This document shows positions 61,016-64,000 of a DNA stretch of 64,000 nucleotides, in pieces (positions within the stretch are counted from its first letter, which is position 1; the number at the start of each line of letters is the position of its first letter). Origin of the DNA: Maribacter forsetii DSM 18668 (lineage in GTDB: Bacteria; Bacteroidota; Bacteroidia; Flavobacteriales; Flavobacteriaceae). The notes beneath the pieces are model-generated. The model was not told the DNA's origin. It saw only the letters and a program-made list of their open reading frames with translations, and did no database searches. The position numbers were made by a program, and so were the translations under genes. The stretch lies in contig NZ_JQLH01000001.1 in assembly GCF_000744105.1 (NCBI RefSeq), forward strand, positions 496,001-560,000, given 5' to 3'.

Positions 61016-61588
61016 TTATTTTAAAATCTTCAATTTGTGTTTTTGTAACAACCCCGCTAAATTATCTTTAGAGAATATGGCTCCTGACATAGAATTATTA
61101 TCAGGGTCGATACTGAAATTTACTGCCGAACTAAAATCCGCTTTTTCAAGATTGGTTCTTGAGAAAATAGCACGTTCTAGATGGCATTCATCAAATTTTG
61201 ATTTGCTTAAATCGCAATCTCCAAAATCTACTTCTTCCATTTTACAAGAGACAAAAACCTGACTCACCAGTTTTAAATCTGTAAAAAGGGCGAAACTCAA
61301 ATTGCAGTCAAAAAAGGAAAAGTCCATTAAAAAAGTATTGCAGGTATTAAAAGCTAACCCCATAAGTTTACAGTGCGAAAATTTCACATCTTTGAACGTG
61401 GTATTTACAACATTTGCATTGCTCAAATTACAATCTATAAACTCACACTCTAAGAAGGTTTGGTTGTCTACATATCCCTTAGAAAAATTGCAACTTTCAA
61501 AAATGCAATTCTCATACTCCGCTCTGGGTAGTCGGGTGGCTGTATAGTTTTGACCTTTGAAAGTTTGATCTAGTATTAATTTTTCCAA
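61016..61588 (-). CDS. Pentapeptide repeat protein
   Basis: 190 residues from TTG 61588; no ATG is available nearby. Nearly the whole protein is A(D/N)LxX-type pentapeptide repeats: YENCIFESCNFSKGYVDNQTFLECEFIDCNLSNANVVNTTFKDVKFSHCKLMGLAF, CNLSFALFTDLKLVSQVF and CDLSKSKFDECHLERAIFSRTNLEKADFSSA. Such right-handed beta-helices can mimic DNA (Qnr-like gyrase protection) or act as scaffolds; this one is in the Qnr size range but gives no specific evidence for quinolone protection. The C-terminal helix is NLAGLLQKHKLKIL. Confidence 0.9.
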   Translation of the reverse strand: MEKLILDQTFKGQNYTATRLPRAEYENCIFESCNFSKGYVDNQTFLECEFIDCNLSNANVVNTTFKDVKFSHCKLMGLAFNTCNTFLMDFSFFDCNLSFALFTDLKLVSQVFVSCKMEEVDFGDCDLSKSKFDECHLERAIFSRTNLEKADFSSAVNFSIDPDNNSMSGAIFSKDNLAGLLQKHKLKILK

Positions 61589-61595
61589 TTCTATT

Positions 61596-64000
61596 TTAGT
61601 TTTGTGCCTGTGGTAAAATGATTGCTGGTATTTCTAAGCTCTGAAACATCGTGTTATACGCTTTCATTTCCGTATTGATAATCGCATTATGCTCTGTCTT
61701 GAAAGTGTTCCATGTTACCAATAAATCTTGTAATCTTTCTTTAGCGCCTGCAGTAACTTTTGGCTCGGCAGCATCAATATAACCTCTTAAATTCAATAAT
61801 TGTGAATTCAGTTTGTTTTCAAAATTAATCACATCTTGAAAGGTTTTTTGGTTTGGCTGAATCAGGTTTTCTTCCCAAGCAGTAATGCGTTTTGTTAAGG
61901 AGTCGCCCTGTGTTAATAACGCTTCTGCTTTTTCATTATCTGCAAGTAATTTACCATATTGTTTTAATTGCGATTTTGCCGACTGCATATCGTTTACCGC
62001 ATTGTGCATTTCTACTACGGTAGCTTCAATGGTTTTCATCATTTTTTGTTGTTCTGCATAGTCTGCCATGCTTGCTTTTACTTTTGGGTGAGGTAAAATG
62101 GTTACGGTTGTTTCTGCTGTTTGCTCTCCTAAGGTCAATTTTAACTTATAATCACCAGGACCAACAGTAGACCCGTTTAATCCGCCAAGAACAAAAACCT
62201 TATCCACTGCAGGTAAAGGCTCTCTTTTAAAATCCCAAGTAAAACGGTTATATCCTTTTTTAGAAGCTAGAATAGCTGGCTTTGATGGTCCGCCTGGCCA
62301 AGATTTAAATTTTTTGTCTTTTTGGTTGGTTATGGTTCTAATTACCTCACCGTCTTTCAGTACTTCTAATTTTAATTCGGTACTGTCTTGTGCTTCGCTT
62401 AAATAATAATCGAAAGTTACTCCGCTTTTTGGATTGCTGCCCAAACCAGGAACTGGTTTTTCACTAGAACCTCCAGTGAACAAATACGTGTCTTTTGGTT
62501 TAAAAATATGTAGCTCTTGTTTTGGGGTAATACTATTCTGTATAGCTGCTAAGTCATCTAAAATCCAAAATGCACGACCAGCAGTTGCAGCAACCAAATC
62601 ATTGTCTTGAATAACTAAATCATTAATAGGAGTTAAGGGTAAATTTAATTGCAATGGCTGCCAGTGTAAACCATCATCTATGGAAATATATAAGCCAGTT
62701 TCTGTACCTGCGTAAAGCAATCCTTTTACTTTTTTATCTGCACGTACAACTCTAGTGAATGTATTATCGCCTGTTATACCATTGGTAATTTTTGTCCAAG
62801 TGGTTCCGTAATCTGTTGTTTTGTAGATGTAGTTGGCAAAATCCATTGACTTATAACGCATCAAAACAATGTAAGCTGTCGCTGGGTCATGAGGAGACAC
62901 TTCAATACTGTTTATGATACCTTCCTTTGCACCTGCGGGAGTAACATTTGCCCAATTGGCACCACCGTCTTTGGTTACATGAACTAGTCCATCATCACTA
63001 CCAGACCAAATTACACCCTCTTCATGTGGAGATTCTGTCAAGTAAGTTAGGGTGTTGTATATTTCACCACCAGCAGCTTCATTGGTAAATGGACCACCGC
63101 CAAGACCGTGTTTGTCTTTTTCGTCTCTCGTTAGATCGGGACTTATAACCGACCAACTTTGACCTTCATCCGTAGATTTGAAAACAACGTTACCACCATG
63201 ATAAATGGTTTTTCTGTCATGGGGCGAGGTGATAATCGGGGCATTCCAATTGTAACGGTACTTTGCATTTTCTGGTGATATACTCAAGCCTAATTCAGGG
63301 TATTCTTTAATAGGTTTAGATTCTTTAGTATTTGCATCCCACTTATCAATATTCCCCTGGTAAGTTCCACCATATATCAATTCAGGATTATCTGGATCAA
63401 AAGCTAAAAATGCACTTTCTCCACCAGCAACGGCATACCAATCTTTCCAGTCGATACCACGATCATTTGTTCTAGAGGCTATCGCTACGGTAGAATTATC
63501 TTGTTGACCACCGTATACATTATAGGGTACTAGATTATCTGTAATAACCCTGTAGAATTGTGCTGTATTTTGGTTCTCTTGTGTGCTCCAACTTTTTCCA
63601 CCGTTATTAGAAACATTCGATCCTCCATCATTAGAGTTGATCATACGTTTGTTGTTCAAAGGGTCTATCCATAAATCATGATTATCGCCATGTGGTGTTG
63701 GTAATGGCGAAAATGTTTTACCACCATCTATTGACTTGGTTACGGGTGCATTTAATACGTAAACAATATCTTCGTTTTGGGTGTCGGCAAAAATCTCCAT
63801 GTAATACCAAGAGCGTGTAATATTGATACGGTCTTTGTTTATTAGAGTCCATTTTTTACCGGCATTATCAGAGCGGTATACGCCGCCTTTTTCTCCCTCC
63901 GCTTCTATTACAGCAAATACACGCTCTGGGTTGGCTCTAGAAACAGAAATACCTGCTTTACCCATTTCTTTAGGTAAGCCTTCTTTTAATTGTTCCCATG
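61596..64000 (-). CDS. Sortilin/BNR-propeller glycosyl hydrolase-like protein (start outside window)
   Basis: The frame is open to the window edge: before the internal Met at 63965 it still reads WEQLKEGLPKE, so the true start lies beyond 64000. About 801 residues are visible. They are rich in BNR/VPS10-type propeller motifs (GGVYRSDNAGKKW, SIDGGKTFSPL, FKSTDEGQSWSVIS, HVTKDGGANWANV, KTTDYGTTWTKI, LYISIDDGLHWQPL). A beta domain follows (about 530-640, FDYYLSEAQDSTELKLEVLKDGEVIR and FTWDFKREPLPA), then a helical coil (KQMMKTIEAT-type region). Such proteins are usually exported and annotated as VPS10-domain or glycosyl hydrolase proteins; enzymatic activity is not shown. Confidence 0.87.
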   Translation of the reverse strand, partial: WEQLKEGLPKEMGKAGISVSRANPERVFAVIEAEGEKGGVYRSDNAGKKWTLINKDRINITRSWYYMEIFADTQNEDIVYVLNAPVTKSIDGGKTFSPLPTPHGDNHDLWIDPLNNKRMINSNDGGSNVSNNGGKSWSTQENQNTAQFYRVITDNLVPYNVYGGQQDNSTVAIASRTNDRGIDWKDWYAVAGGESAFLAFDPDNPELIYGGTYQGNIDKWDANTKESKPIKEYPELGLSISPENAKYRYNWNAPIITSPHDRKTIYHGGNVVFKSTDEGQSWSVISPDLTRDEKDKHGLGGGPFTNEAAGGEIYNTLTYLTESPHEEGVIWSGSDDGLVHVTKDGGANWANVTPAGAKEGIINSIEVSPHDPATAYIVLMRYKSMDFANYIYKTTDYGTTWTKITNGITGDNTFTRVVRADKKVKGLLYAGTETGLYISIDDGLHWQPLQLNLPLTPINDLVIQDNDLVAATAGRAFWILDDLAAIQNSITPKQELHIFKPKDTYLFTGGSSEKPVPGLGSNPKSGVTFDYYLSEAQDSTELKLEVLKDGEVIRTITNQKDKKFKSWPGGPSKPAILASKKGYNRFTWDFKREPLPAVDKVFVLGGLNGSTVGPGDYKLKLTLGEQTAETTVTILPHPKVKASMADYAEQQKMMKTIEATVVEMHNAVNDMQSAKSQLKQYGKLLADNEKAEALLTQGDSLTKRITAWEENLIQPNQKTFQDVINFENKLNSQLLNLRGYIDAAEPKVTAGAKERLQDLLVTWNTFKTEHNAIINTEMKAYNTMFQSLEIPAIILPQAQN

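Overview
The window looks like a chromosomal segment of an AT-rich, gliding-type member of the Flavobacteriaceae (Bacteroidota). The evidence is the gene content: a type IX secretion (T9SS) cargo next to PorP/SprF and PorE-like OmpA genes, a TonB-dependent receptor with DUF4249 lipoproteins, many short lipoprotein and secreted-protein genes, PLP arginine decarboxylase with a bacterial deoxyhypusine synthase-like protein, and promoters resembling the Bacteroidota TAnnTTTG box. I saw no rRNA, tRNA, CRISPR array, phage or insertion sequence.

Layout. 1-192 is the end of a glycerate kinase gene. 530-11364 (+) is a T9SS trio: a 2651-residue adhesin with 26 near-identical 69-residue repeats, PorP/SprF, and a TPR/PD40/OmpA protein. 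11368-18622 (-) is a very compact operon: TonB receptor, two DUF4249 lipoproteins and a secreted 592-residue protein. 18858-21963 (+) is a five-PAS histidine kinase with its response regulator. 22068-23327 holds a Pmp3-type peptide and a lipoprotein. 23437-26965 (+) encodes both methylmalonyl-CoA mutase subunits. 27041-29092 has an MFS transporter and a lipoprotein-type RidA protein.

29188-41493 is the most interesting part. It has an ECF-type sigma factor, a membrane TPR protein with anti-sigma-like topology, a TPR-CHAT protein predicted to face the periplasm, and a block of secreted, lipoprotein and OmpA genes. Four intergenic sites share one 30-bp two-box pattern, TGTTAAC(C/T)-N14-(G/T)CAT(T/C)AA(A/T). 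Three of them lie 47 or 48 bp before a start codon, and the fourth runs into the sigma factor's own start codon. I infer a self-contained envelope regulon, with the sigma factor reading these sites. The motif is seen; the assignment is inference.

41858-42904 has a candidate small RNA, a 30-residue membrane peptide and a secreted protein. 43388-50133 (+) is a polyamine and amide/peptide-modification cluster: arginine decarboxylase, agmatinase, deoxyhypusine synthase-like protein, an acidic-tailed protein, a GNAT-nitrilase fusion, and a retropepsin-RimK fusion. 50152-64000 is mixed housekeeping: threonine dehydrogenase, TPR protein, NAD-binding protein, membrane-anchored M28 peptidase, CBS protein, small secreted proteins, VOC protein, sugar dehydrogenase, pentapeptide protein and a truncated sortilin/BNR-type gene. 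Three arrays of different 7-bp units occur here, each starting 0-8 nt after a stop codon and each free of C on the sense strand.
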